From NCBI GenBank assembly GCA_025517485.1, contig JAOPKB010000008.1:124001-188000 (forward strand): a stretch of 64,000 nucleotides of DNA, written 5' to 3'. Below the pieces are notes generated by a model, which was not told the DNA's origin, did not search any database, and was given only the letters and a program-made list of their open reading frames with translations. This document shows positions 37,788 through 45,911 of this stretch, piece after piece. How positions within the stretch are numbered: the stretch's first letter is position 1; each line of letters opens with the position of its first letter. A program made the position numbers and the translations under genes. This DNA is from Natronoglomus mannanivorans. GTDB taxonomy: Archaea; Halobacteriota; Halobacteria; Halobacteriales; Natrialbaceae.

Positions 37788-38054
37788 ACAGGTCACTTGG
37801 AGACGCGTCGGAAAGACATACCTGCCGAGTTCCCTCGGCGCCACCACCGCACAGCGGGTCACCGCTACCAGCGGCCGAGACGGCCGACGACCGGCGTGCG
37901 GTGTATCCATTCCTTTTGCGATCGACGCTATCAGCGACCGAAAGCCGACAGCTGTCTCGCGACCTCGAACTCGAGTTCGAACTCGAGTACGAGAGCACAC
38001 GTCGGTGCGAGTACGAGTTCGAGTTCGAAGGCGAGAACCCGACCACTACAGCAG

Positions 38055-38070
38055 GCCGAACCGGTTCGGC
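38055..38070. promoter_or_regulatory. NarO-like palindrome, cupin side
   Basis: GCCGAACCGGTTCGGC is a perfect 16-bp palindrome, with its end 39 nt before the cupin ATG. It has the same CGAA-N4-TTCG core as the sites near 37772 and 39157. Confidence 0.65.
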
Positions 38071-38108
38071 TCAAGCCCCTTCCGGCGCGAGCGCCGACGA
38101 CGAACCGT

Positions 38109-38447
38109 ATGACTGCCAATACCGAATCCGAACTCCCCGTCACACCGACCGAACGCACTACCCTCGAGGCCCTCGAGGGATCACCACACGCGCGGGTGTT
38201 CGAGGGCGAGCCCCAGACGATCAGGCTCACCCTCGACGCCGGTGAGATCGTCCCACCACACCAACACCCCGACCGGCAGATCGTCCTGCACTTGCTCGAG
38301 GGACACCTGTCGGTCACCCTCGGCGAGGACGAACACGACGTGACCGCAGGCGAGGTCGTCAGGTTCGACGGCAATCAGGACGTCTCGCCGGAAGCGCTCG
38401 AGAAGAGTACCGCACTGTTGGTTCTGGCGCCGCGTGCTGACGTCTAA
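38109..38447 (+). CDS. Cupin-domain protein
   Basis: 112 residues. A single cupin barrel: LDAGEIVPPHQHPDRQIVLH carries the His-x-His metal ligands, and GHLSVTLGEDEHDV with AGEVVRFDG completes the conserved motifs. Small cupins of this kind accompany anaerobic respiration genes in haloarchaea, where they may sense or detoxify small molecules. It overlaps the convergent regulator gene by 4 nt. A palindromic operator precedes it. Confidence 0.88.
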   Translation: MTANTESELPVTPTERTTLEALEGSPHARVFEGEPQTIRLTLDAGEIVPPHQHPDRQIVLHLLEGHLSVTLGEDEHDVTAGEVVRFDGNQDVSPEALEKSTALLVLAPRADV

Positions 38448-39121
38448 TTCGAAGGCGTCGCCGCGACGTCCTCGAGTGGCTCCTCCTCGACGTTCGGGAG
38501 ATCTCCCACGAACTCCTTGACGATCCCTTCTTCGGCGCGGTGGAGCGTCTCGCTGCAGGTCGACTTCGCGATCTCGAGATGGTCGGCGAGTTCGGTGAGC
38601 GAACACTGTCGCGGCGTGTCGTAGTAGCCCTGCCTGACGGCTTCGACGACGATCTCTTGCTGGCGTTCCGAGAGCAGTTGACTGTCGTGGAGTCGTTCGC
38701 GGATGTGTTCGATCCGGTACTGTAACCCGAAGAAGTCGAGCTGTTCCGCGAGCTCGGAGAGGCGTTCGCGAGAGCCGGTGACCTCGACCATCGCCTCGCC
38801 GTCCTGAATCTCGACGGGGAGTTCGATCGGCATCCCCGAGTCACGCGAGGAGAACAGCAAGAGCGGCGCGGTAGTCTCGAAGTGGATCGTCGCCTCGTTC
38901 TCGCTCCACTGGGCGAGGGAGAGTTCCGTGATCTGGGGGTGGTCTTCCATGTCTTCGATGACCGACGGGACGTCGGGGCCGGCGATCCGGATCAGTGCGA
39001 ATCCGGAGTCCGAGCCGGGAACCGCGGCGATGACGCGGATCGTCGCTTCGGGATGGGCCGTCGATACTTGCTGGACCCACACCTGTTCTGGCATGGTAAT
39101 CGCGAGTGTTGCCTGGGCCAT
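38444..39121 (-). CDS. Bat-type HTH_10 regulator, NarO/DmsR-like
   Basis: 225 residues. The C-terminal HTH_10 domain is clear: LSERQQEIVVEAVRQGYYDT, PRQCSLTELADHLEIAKSTC and SETLHRAEEGIV. The N-terminal part (about 1-150) is a beta-rich input domain with few cysteines, so it differs from the protein at 57377. Known relatives (NarO, DmsR of haloarchaea) activate denitrification or DMSO genes under low oxygen. The palindromes at 39122 and 39157 directly upstream suggest autoregulation. Confidence 0.88.
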   Translation of the reverse strand: MAQATLAITMPEQVWVQQVSTAHPEATIRVIAAVPGSDSGFALIRIAGPDVPSVIEDMEDHPQITELSLAQWSENEATIHFETTAPLLLFSSRDSGMPIELPVEIQDGEAMVEVTGSRERLSELAEQLDFFGLQYRIEHIRERLHDSQLLSERQQEIVVEAVRQGYYDTPRQCSLTELADHLEIAKSTCSETLHRAEEGIVKEFVGDLPNVEEEPLEDVAATPSN

Positions 39122-39136
39122 ACGAACAGGTTCGGT
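39122..39136. promoter_or_regulatory. NarO-like palindrome next to regulator start
   Basis: ACGAACAGGTTCGGT has the CGAA-N4-TTCG core but imperfect outer arms. It abuts the ATG of the leftward regulator gene, so binding here would more likely block than help its transcription. Confidence 0.45.
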
Positions 39137-39156
39137 CGGCGGGTACTAACAGCTAG

Positions 39157-39174
39157 AGCCGAATCCGTTCGGCT
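39157..39174. promoter_or_regulatory. NarO-like palindrome, 7-bp arms
   Basis: AGCCGAATCCGTTCGGCT has perfect 7-bp arms and a 4-nt spacer. It lies between the divergent regulator and DUF2249 genes, about 36 nt from the regulator start. Confidence 0.65.
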
Positions 39175-39203
39175 GGGAATCACCGAAAGGGCTACTACCG
39201 TAT

Positions 39204-39217
39204 CCGAACACGTTCAC
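39204..39217. promoter_or_regulatory. Degenerate NarO-like half site, DUF2249 side
   Basis: CCGAACACGTTCAC keeps CGAA-N4-TTC with one mismatch. It lies about 40 nt before the DUF2249 start. It is the weakest of the five sites. Confidence 0.35.
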
Positions 39218-39255
39218 GACAACGACCAACCGCTCGAGTGTCGAACCCATTACTG

Positions 39256-39558
39256 ATGTCCCAGAACCAGAACCAGAATTCGGATCAGAACCGGAACCAG
39301 AACGAAAACCAGCCCTCATCCGAACAGCTCCTCGACGTCCGCACGATCGACGGTCCACCGTTCGGCGATATCATGAGCGCTCTCGGCTCGTTAGACGACG
39401 ACGGCCAACTGCGACTCGTCGCCGGCTTCGAACCAAAACCGCTGTACGAGGTGCTCGAGGCTCGCGGTTTCACCTACGAGACGGAGTGCCGTGAGCGCAC
39501 GGACGAGGACAATGACGATGACGACGAGGAGTGGCACGTCCTGATCGAGACGGCCTGA
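39256..39558 (+). CDS. DUF2249 protein with Gln/Asn-rich N-terminus
   Basis: 100 residues from ATG 39256; an in-frame GTG at 39238 would add six. The first ~24 residues are almost only Gln, Asn and Ser (SQNQNQNSDQNRNQNENQ). The rest is a DUF2249 domain: LLDVRTIDGPPFGDIMSAL, LRLVAGFEPKPLYEVLEARG and a C-terminal acidic tail ending EWHVLIETA. DUF2249 proteins cluster with denitrification genes; their role is thought to be redox or metal related but is unproven. It is divergent from the NarO-like regulator. Confidence 0.85.
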   Translation: MSQNQNQNSDQNRNQNENQPSSEQLLDVRTIDGPPFGDIMSALGSLDDDGQLRLVAGFEPKPLYEVLEARGFTYETECRERTDEDNDDDDEEWHVLIETA

Positions 39559-39710
39559 TCGCCGATCTATATTACAGAAATTCGAGGAGAAAGCCCACGA
39601 CTGAAGTCGTGGGATGAATCCGACCAAACACGACACAATCCACCCTCGATAGCCGACCGAGGGTTGATGGAAGCATAACACCTAATATAGATTGGTGTCT
39701 ATCTAACAGT

Positions 39711-40100
39711 ATGCCACGCGGGTATAGTCGAGAACGAACGTCGGTTCACAACCTCCACTACCACTTCGTGTGGTGTCCCAAATACCGTAAACCGGTGCTG
39801 ACGAACGAGGTTGCCGACCGACTCGAACACCTCATCGAGGAGAAAGCCGACGAACTCGGCCTCGACATCCTCCGACTGGCAATCCAGCCCGACCACGTCC
39901 ACGTGTTCATCACGGGCAACCCGAAACTCTCACCGAACAAAATCATCCAACAGGTCAAGGGCTACACCTCGCGGAACCTCCGCGACGAGTTTGACTTCGG
40001 CCTCCCATCGCTGTGGACACGGTCGTACTTCGTCTCCTCGGCGGGTGAAGTGTCAAGTCAGACCATCGAGGAGTACATCGAAGCACAGACAGGGCGATAA
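39711..40100 (+). CDS. tnpA: IS200-type transposase TnpA
   Basis: 129 residues, the usual size of Y1 HUH transposases. The His-x-His pair is in QPDHVHVF (His62, His64) and the catalytic tyrosine is in EEYIEAQ (Tyr122). The start HNLHYHFVWCPKYRKPVL is typical. It cuts and rejoins single-stranded element ends next to the hairpins. It ends 2 nt before tnpB. All key residues are present, so the element may be active. Confidence 0.95.
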   Translation: MPRGYSRERTSVHNLHYHFVWCPKYRKPVLTNEVADRLEHLIEEKADELGLDILRLAIQPDHVHVFITGNPKLSPNKIIQQVKGYTSRNLRDEFDFGLPSLWTRSYFVSSAGEVSSQTIEEYIEAQTGR

Positions 40101-40102
40101 CG

Positions 40103-41272
40103 ATGCACCGCGAAGTCACTACCACAGTACGTGTCAAGCTCCACTCGCTCACCGAGCGGAAAGCCCGCCTCATCGAACGCGAGTACACGGCGTTCCAAGA
40201 CGCCGTTCACGGTGACGAGGCGAATCTCTACTCCGCCACCAAACAACAGGCGGGGAAAGTCCGGTCGAACAAGAATCCGCGCGAGGACACCGAACAACCC
40301 GTCGTCCTCCGCAATGACTGCATCACCATCGAACACGATGAGGACACCGTCCTCTCGTCGTGGTGGTTCAAACTCCCAATCTACAATCCCGATCGAGACC
40401 GAGGAGATAGCATCTGGGTGCCCGTTCACGTCCCCGAGAAAGACACGCACCTGCTCACCGATGAGTACATCCGTGACTCGGAACTCGTCTATCGGGACGG
40501 CGAGTGGTACGTTCATCTCGTCTGCAAGCGGTCTGTGGCCATCGCAGACGAATACGACGATGTTCTCGCCGTCGATATGGGTGCGAAGTGGATAGCCGTC
40601 AGCGCGTTCCTCTCCGACCGCGACACACAGTTCCACGGTGCTGAAGTCCGGCGTGTCCGTGAACACTACAAGCAACTCCGCAAGTCCATCGGGAAGGCAA
40701 AGGTTCGCTCGGGAGCGCAGGTCATCGAACGCCTCGGTAACAAGGAATCCCAGACGGTTGAACACGAGTTGCATCAGGTGGCGAACGAACTCATCGCTCG
40801 CGCTCGTGAGCGAAACGCCGTCATCGTATTCGGTGATATGACCGGGTTGCGCTTCGACAACGACGAGGGACGGTACGTGAACGACAAGACCCACAAGATG
40901 CCGTATGCGAAGATGGCGAATATCCTCACGTACAAGTCCCATCTCGACGGACGGGAGTGCATCCCAGTGTCAGAGTACGACACGTCTGTGACGTGCTGGC
41001 GATGTGGCTCGCAGAACACGAGCCGTGAGGTGCAGGGTCGAGTCGAGTGTCACGAGTGCGGGTTGGACGATAACGGCGACAAGAACGGCGCGACGAACAT
41101 TGGCAAACGAGCCGTCGGTAAGGACATTCAGAGCCCGCTATCGACGGTGGGGGCTGTTGTGGCTCAGCCCGAAACGCAGGTCGTACTCGAAGGAACCAAC
41201 GGTGAGATGGAACCTGCGAACTCCCCGGAAGACGTGGGCCTCACCCTCTGTGAGGGAAGCCCACGACTTTAG
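40103..41272 (+). CDS. tnpB: TnpB, RNA-guided nuclease of the IS605 element
   Basis: 389 residues. RuvC-I is VLAVDMGAKWIAVSA (Asp158). RuvC-II reads VIVFGDMTGLRF, with Gly244-Asp245 where most TnpB proteins have Glu. The zinc finger is CWRC at 298-301 and CHEC at 316-319. RuvC-III is DDNGDKNGATNIGKR (Asp326). TnpB cuts DNA guided by a transcript of the element's right end and helps keep the element in the population. The stop at 41272 lies inside the right-end hairpin. The displaced acidic residue may reflect a rearranged active site or reduced activity. Confidence 0.93.
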   Translation: MHREVTTTVRVKLHSLTERKARLIEREYTAFQDAVHGDEANLYSATKQQAGKVRSNKNPREDTEQPVVLRNDCITIEHDEDTVLSSWWFKLPIYNPDRDRGDSIWVPVHVPEKDTHLLTDEYIRDSELVYRDGEWYVHLVCKRSVAIADEYDDVLAVDMGAKWIAVSAFLSDRDTQFHGAEVRRVREHYKQLRKSIGKAKVRSGAQVIERLGNKESQTVEHELHQVANELIARARERNAVIVFGDMTGLRFDNDEGRYVNDKTHKMPYAKMANILTYKSHLDGRECIPVSEYDTSVTCWRCGSQNTSREVQGRVECHECGLDDNGDKNGATNIGKRAVGKDIQSPLSTVGAVVAQPETQVVLEGTNGEMEPANSPEDVGLTLCEGSPRL

Positions 41273-41290
41273 TCGTGGGAGAAGTCACAC
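41130..41290 (+). ncRNA. Possible TnpB guide RNA region (right end)
   Basis: In IS605 elements the 3' end of tnpB and the right-end hairpin form the scaffold of the guide RNA, and the guide lies just beyond the element. The right hairpin at 41260-41279 fits. No transcript start can be seen, so the left limit is a guess and the call rests on family knowledge. Confidence 0.35.
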
Positions 41291-41890
41291 TCGAGTGACG
41301 AGACTTCGGATCTCGGCGTCGACCTGACCGGAAAACCGATCGTGGGGTCGCCCGACGCATCGATCGAGATCTACTACTGGACGGACTTTCAGTGTCCGTT
41401 CTGCGAGCAGTTCGAGCGGGACACGCTTCCCGATCTCGTCCGAGACCACGTCGAGCCCGGGACGGTTCGAATCGTGTTCGTTCCGTTGCCCTACTTCGGT
41501 TCGGACTCGATGGCTGCCGCAGTCGCCTCGAGATGCGTGTGGGACCGGGTTCGCGACGCCGACCCGTCGGTGTACTGGGACTGGCACACGGCGGTCTTCG
41601 ACGAACAGGGGGAGCGAAACTCGGGGTGGGCATCGGCGGACAACCTCGTCGAAATCACGCGCTCGGTTTCCGGCGTCGACGCCGACGCCCTCGAGGCGTG
41701 TCTCGACGACCAGTGGGATGCATTCGAAGACGACATCACGTCGGACGCAGAGCAAGCGCGGTCGTTCGGAATTTCGGGGACTCCGACGTTCGTCGTCTTC
41801 GATCCGGACACCGACGCAGCCGGCACGCTCGTCGGCGCCCAGCCACCGGAACGGTTCGACGAGGCGCTCGAGCGGATCGAAGACGCCTGA
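41281..41890 (+). pseudogene. DsbA-like thiol oxidoreductase, 5' end lost to IS
   Basis: The frame is open from the IS boundary: after residues from the element come DLGVDLTGKPIVGSPDASIE and YYWTDFQCPFCEQFERDTLP, with the CPFC active site, and later SGTPTFVVFDPDTD (cis-Pro). The mature DsbA-like domain is thus complete, but the N-terminal export signal normally in front of it is missing, and it was not found left of the element. A GTG at 41342 would give a cytoplasmic protein of 182 residues. It is read here as a gene broken by IS insertion plus deletion. Confidence 0.7.
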
Positions 41891-41929
41891 CGTGGCTCAC
41901 GATTTTCGGTCGATCGGGCGGTAGCGTCG

Positions 41930-42075
41930 CTCGAGTCGACGGTCGCGACGGTCGGCGTCGGCGTCTGTGAGCACCCCAGTTCGCCGGAGCCTACGGCGTT
42001 CGAGGCGTCCCGACACTCGCGCTCGTCGCGGACGGCGAGCAGGCCGAGCGCTTCGGCGTGATTCTCCCGTTAGAA
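41930..42075 (+). pseudogene. Frameshifted thioredoxin remnant
   Basis: In one frame ESTVATVGVGVCEHPSS and in the next APQFAGAYGVRGVPTLALVA then DGEQAERFGV can be read. Together they match the second half of a thioredoxin, including the cis-proline loop GVPTL. The first half with the CxxC site is absent and a frameshift lies near 41982. It lies directly behind the broken DsbA-like gene. Confidence 0.6.
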
Positions 42076-42825
42076 GGCGGTCCACCCACCGTCGACGGGG
42101 ATGTTCGCACCGGTGATGTAGGACGCACCGTCCGAGGCGAGAAACACTGCGAGTGGTGCGATCTCCTCGGGTTCGGCGGCTCGGTCCATCGGCGTTCTCG
42201 TCCTGATAAACTCGTAGAACCGATCGTCCTCGAGCAAATCTTCGGTCATCGGCGTTCTGACGAACCCGGGACAGATTCCGTTGACGCGGACGCCCTCGGA
42301 GGCGTAATCGACGGCGACCTGTTGTGTGAGGTTGACGGTTCCCCCCTTCGCTGCGGAGTAGGCTGTGGCACCCTTCCCCCCGCGCAGTCCGTAGATCGAT
42401 TCGATATTGATGATACAACCCTGGGACTCGAGGAGGTGCGGGAGTGCGGCTTTCGAGCCGTGCATCATTCCGCCGAGGTTGGTTTCGATGACGTCGTGCC
42501 ACTCCGTGAGCGACATTTCTTCGAGTCCGGAGGTACTCCCGATCCCCGCGCCGTTGACGATGATATCGAGAGCGCCGTAGTCGTCGACGACGTTCTCGAC
42601 GAGTGCCTCGACCTGATCGTACTCGCAGACGTCACACTGTTCGAACTCGCAACCGATCTCTTCGGCGGTGGCCGTCCCCGTCTCTTCGCCTCGGCTGGCG
42701 ATGACAACATCTGCGCCCTCGTCGACGTACGCAGCTGCAATGGCCTTCCCGATACCCGTCGATCCACCGAAGATTATCGCGACCTTCCCGTTCAGCATAC
42801 CGGGTCGCACGATTCGTGGTGACAT
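42070..42825 (-). CDS. Short-chain dehydrogenase/reductase
   Basis: 251 residues, classical SDR. The cofactor motif is GGSTGIGKAIAAAY, followed by the conserved NGAGIGS, the catalytic Ser in NIESIYG, and YSAAK (Tyr/Lys). The C-terminus GANIPVDGGWTAF is standard. It oxidises or reduces an alcohol/ketone with NAD(P). Its substrate is unknown. Its 3' end meets the thioredoxin remnant from the other strand. Confidence 0.93.
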   Translation of the reverse strand: MSPRIVRPGMLNGKVAIIFGGSTGIGKAIAAAYVDEGADVVIASRGEETGTATAEEIGCEFEQCDVCEYDQVEALVENVVDDYGALDIIVNGAGIGSTSGLEEMSLTEWHDVIETNLGGMMHGSKAALPHLLESQGCIINIESIYGLRGGKGATAYSAAKGGTVNLTQQVAVDYASEGVRVNGICPGFVRTPMTEDLLEDDRFYEFIRTRTPMDRAAEPEEIAPLAVFLASDGASYITGANIPVDGGWTAF

Positions 42826-43193
42826 AATTCATTGAGGCTCTTCACGCCGGTCGTGACAGTTATCGTTCTCTACACGTCGACGGGCCCGGCCTCGAGCGTC
42901 GGATCGTCGCCTCGACTGACCGTGACGTCACGGAGCGGACTGCTCGGCTAGGTGCCAGTATCTTCCTTCCCGCCGTGCACGCCCGGGTACTGTCGCGTTC
43001 GTCCGGAATCGACGCGAGAGCGGTTCTCACGTCCACTGCAGCCTCCCCCGTTTCTCGAAAGTTGCACTCGACACCGGATGCGTTGCTCCCCCGGCGGACT
43101 CCTCGAGATCACCCATCCCGTTCATGTCGGCCGCTATCGTCGCATCCCCCGGAACCGATCTCGTCGGAGACGGCGTTCGTGCGAACCGACGAA
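42826..43193. other. Gene-free stretch
   Basis: About 370 bases. The frames found are Arg/Ser-rich with no family pattern. Nothing else was recognised. Confidence 0.4.
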
Positions 43194-43463
43194 CTACGCG
43201 GACTCCGAATCGTCTCCGAGGTCGGTCTCGCGAGACAGTTCCCACAGGTGGAGATAGCCACTAACCTCGAGTTTTTCGACGACTCCATCGGCTGCCAGCG
43301 AGTCGAGTTCCCGGAACATCTCCTCTAACGAGACGCCGAACCGGTCGGCGAGGTATCGCGTGTTTACGACGGGTTTCGGTGCAGTGCGTATCGAGTCGAC
43401 GATTTCTTCGGGTCGAATTCGATTCTCGTCGTTTCTCTCGGTGTCTTGCCGGCGGTCGTTCAT
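43194..43463 (-). CDS. Small winged-helix protein
   Basis: 89 residues from ATG 43463; a longer frame starts at 43517. A helical region RIRPEEIVDSIRTAPKPVVN leads to a winged-helix segment TRYLADRFGVSLEEMFRELD and SLAADGVVEKLEVSGYLHLW. It looks like a compact DNA-binding protein, of a kind common in haloarchaea, with unknown target. Confidence 0.7.
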   Translation of the reverse strand: MNDRRQDTERNDENRIRPEEIVDSIRTAPKPVVNTRYLADRFGVSLEEMFRELDSLAADGVVEKLEVSGYLHLWELSRETDLGDDSESA

Positions 43464-43979
43464 TACGAGAGGTACACCATCGTCGGAGGTGAACCTTCGC
43501 CTCGATCGAGTCGTCACGACCGAACTCTCGTCGACTGTTGCTCGGTAGCGTAGTCGTCGGTTTGGACGTTCGACCTCACTGGTATGTCGTCTTCAGACAG
43601 TCACTCATCCCACGACACTGACGAAGCCGACGAGGAGCACGATTCCGACGACAGTCGCGTACTCGTCTCCTCTGTTAATATGTCACAAGGACTCTATCTC
43701 ACGGATCCGTATCCCGGCGTCCGGACTACCGAAGACGTCCCGCTCGAGAACCGCCACGAGATCGTCGACGAACGTGTTTACCACGTTCCGTACGGTATCG
43801 AGTGCCGTAAACGGCCACCTCGAGAAGGCGTCCATCGAAGACTTGCGTCGTACACGTACGCCGGAACGCGTCAGAACACCTCGAGGCGAAGATGGGCTCG
43901 AGAATCGGCGAGACGCCACGCGGTTCCGTCTCGGGTAGTGTATTTATACTGCCGCGCGTCGTGGGACCCCTGAGCGACC
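43464..43979. other. Gap with a doubtful frame and the DUF2267 promoter
   Basis: About 515 bases. An acidic frame at 43584-43973 (MSSSDSHSSHDTDEADEEH start) loses coding character in its second half and is not called. The TATA-like GTGTATTTATACTG at about 43936-43949 is the likely promoter of the DUF2267 gene. Confidence 0.4.
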
Positions 43980-44516
43980 ATGAACTTCGACGAATTTACC
44001 GGTCAGGTCCAGCACCGACTCGAGCTCCCAGGTACCGGAGAGACGGTACGAGCGATCCGCGCGACGCTCATGACGTTGGGACAGCGAATCCCGGAGGGAG
44101 CTGCCGAGGATCTCGCAGCCTCGCTCCCGATGGAGATCCGCTGGTACCTGACCGGCGCCGTCTACGATCACGGTCAACGGTTCGATTGGACGGAGTTCGT
44201 CTCTCGGGTCAGCGAAATCGAGCAAACGGACCCGTCGACGGCAGCATACCACGCTCGAGTCGTTATCGACCTCGTACGTACGCAGGTCCCGCTGTCCGAC
44301 TTCCAGCAGTTGCGAGATCAGCTTCCGGAAAGTCGGGACGACGAGAACTGGCGAAAGCTGTTCGAAGTGGTCGACGCCGGTGGCTGGGGTGATGCCGAGG
44401 AAGCCCAGACTGGCGGTGGGCCCCAGTCGAAGTCGGAGCCGGAGTCGGAGCAGGACCACGAGGTAGAATCAGCGAAAGCGATAGAATCGAAGTCGACGAG
44501 CGCCGACGGAACGTGA
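43980..44516 (+). CDS. DUF2267 protein
   Basis: 178 residues. Residues 1-125 match DUF2267: MNFDEFTGQVQHRLEL, TVRAIRATLMTLGQRIPEGA, DLAASLPMEIRWYLTG. A charged Ser/Glu/Lys tail follows. DUF2267 genes commonly lie beside UspA genes in stress or hypoxia regulons; the biochemical role is unknown. Its TATA box lies about 35 nt upstream. It is the first gene of the Usp-rich island. Confidence 0.87.
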   Translation: MNFDEFTGQVQHRLELPGTGETVRAIRATLMTLGQRIPEGAAEDLAASLPMEIRWYLTGAVYDHGQRFDWTEFVSRVSEIEQTDPSTAAYHARVVIDLVRTQVPLSDFQQLRDQLPESRDDENWRKLFEVVDAGGWGDAEEAQTGGGPQSKSEPESEQDHEVESAKAIESKSTSADGT

Positions 44517-44697
44517 CGAATTGTGGTGATCGGTCGTCCCCGAAGGAGTACCGCGGATCGGGATTGCTTCGATCAGAAACCGATCGGCCCGTCGTCGTCA
44601 CCGGGAGCACCCACGGGTAACGCCGTCGGTCGTCACTGTCTCCCAGAAACGGACGACGACTGGCCGGTTGCCAGCGAGATCAGTATTCGGAACCACT

Positions 44698-44883
44698 ATG
44701 ACAACCACAGAACAAGTCTGTCACGTCGGGATATTCGTGAGTCTCACGTTGTTGAGTATCGGAGTCGCTGTCGACGTGGTGTTCGGAACGTCACTCCTCG
44801 ATTTTTTGTTGATCCTCGCCGGCCTCTTCGTCGGTTGGGTGAGTTTCCTCTATTGTCTCGGGCGCTCTCCCGTGTGGGATTGA
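44698..44883 (+). CDS. Small membrane protein
   Basis: 61 residues from ATG 44698, two hydrophobic helices (HVGIFVSLTLLSIGVAVDVV and LLILAGLFVGWVSFLYCLG). No family recognised. It lies in the Usp-rich island. Confidence 0.6.
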   Translation: MTTTEQVCHVGIFVSLTLLSIGVAVDVVFGTSLLDFLLILAGLFVGWVSFLYCLGRSPVWD

Positions 44884-45065
44884 TCGCGACCGGTCGTCGG
44901 TTCGCCAGTGGGTGGAGTACCGACGACTCCTGATGTGTCACGAACGGGAACCCCGAATTGCCGGGATCGGTCGCTCCGACGTGGCTACGGACTCGAGATC
45001 ACCTCCGAGGGGCCGCTTCGACGTGACGTCACCCATTCAAATACATCGGTATCGTAGATAACTAG

Positions 45066-45911
45066 ATGTTTCAAGAGATTCTCGTCGCGACTGACGGAAG
45101 TGATCTCGCGACATTATCAGCCGAACAGGGTCTCGCGGTCGCGAAGACGTTCGACGCGACGATACACGCCGTTTCGGTCGTCGAAACTGCCGACGACGGC
45201 GATCTCGAGTCGGTATCCGAGGAGAGACGCGACGACTGTCGACACTTCGTCGACGCGATCGAAGCCGATGCGATCGATCGGGACGTCGACGTCGTCACGG
45301 CCGTTCGCGCTGGACGTCCGAGTCGCGAACTGCTCGCGTATGCAGACGAGAACGAGGTCGACCTCGTCGTCGTCGGTACTCACGGTCGAACGGGGATTCG
45401 ACGGTGGATCATGGGAAGCGTGGCGACGAGCGTGCTTCGTGATGCCCGATGCCCGACTCTCACCGTAAACGCGTCCGTAACGAGTGTGCCCCGGGCGTTC
45501 GACGATATCCTCGTCGCGACGGACGGCCGCCCGGGTGCAGACGCAGCGATCGATCGAGGACTCGACCTCGCGGAGGCGTACGGCGCCACCGTCCACGCGG
45601 TGTCCGTCGTCGACGACACTCACTCTCACATGCGCGTCGTGCTCGACGAATTCGAACGTGTCAGCGAAGAATCGACGGCGGAGATTACCACTCGTGCGAC
45701 AGAACGTGGTGTGAACGCAGTGAGCGCGGTCGAACGAGGCCTTCCGCACGAGACACTCGTCGCCTACGCGAGTGACCACGATGTCGATCTCGTCGTCATC
45801 GGAACGGAGAGTCGATCCGGACTCGAGCGCCTCGTCATCGGAAGCGTCTCCCAACGCGTCGTGTGCGAAGCCCCCGTTCCCGTCCTGACCGTCCGAGCGG
45901 GATTAGCGTGA
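45066..45911 (+). CDS. Universal stress protein, two UspA domains
   Basis: 281 residues, two UspA domains. Domain 1 starts MFQEILVATDGSDLATLS and has GTHGRTGIRRWIMGSVATSV. Domain 2 starts DDILVATDGRPGADAAID and has GTESRSGLERLVIGSVSQRV. Both nucleotide loops keep the Gly/Ser pattern; in domain 2 the GTHGR element is GTESR. A cytoplasmic stress protein. It is the first of three rightward uspA genes within 3.5 kb. Confidence 0.93.
   Translation: MFQEILVATDGSDLATLSAEQGLAVAKTFDATIHAVSVVETADDGDLESVSEERRDDCRHFVDAIEADAIDRDVDVVTAVRAGRPSRELLAYADENEVDLVVVGTHGRTGIRRWIMGSVATSVLRDARCPTLTVNASVTSVPRAFDDILVATDGRPGADAAIDRGLDLAEAYGATVHAVSVVDDTHSHMRVVLDEFERVSEESTAEITTRATERGVNAVSAVERGLPHETLVAYASDHDVDLVVIGTESRSGLERLVIGSVSQRVVCEAPVPVLTVRAGLA

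Larger units (their letters stand above)
37696..38108. promoter_or_regulatory. Divergent regulatory region between halocyanin and cupin
   Basis: It holds the palindromes at 37772-37787 and 38055-38070, a TATA-like TTCAATTAAG (reverse strand, about 37731-37740) for halocyanin, and a self-complementary block around 37965-38033 with TCGAACTCGAGTTCGA at 37965-37980. No gene was recognised in it. Confidence 0.5.
39570..41290 (+). mobile_element. IS200/IS605-family element with TnpA and TnpB
   Basis: The left hairpin CCCACGACTGAAGTCGTGGG (39594-39613) and right hairpin CCCACGACTTTAGTCGTGGG (41260-41279) bound a tnpA-tnpB pair, as in IS605-type elements, which lack inverted terminal repeats and move as single strands. 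The outer limits are estimates. The right end abuts a DsbA-like gene that lacks its 5' part. Confidence 0.88.

Noticed and set aside
43584..43973. Acidic 129-residue frame before DUF2267
   Set aside because: The first 60 residues look haloarchaeal but the rest turns Arg-rich and contains the next gene's TATA box; at most a broken gene.
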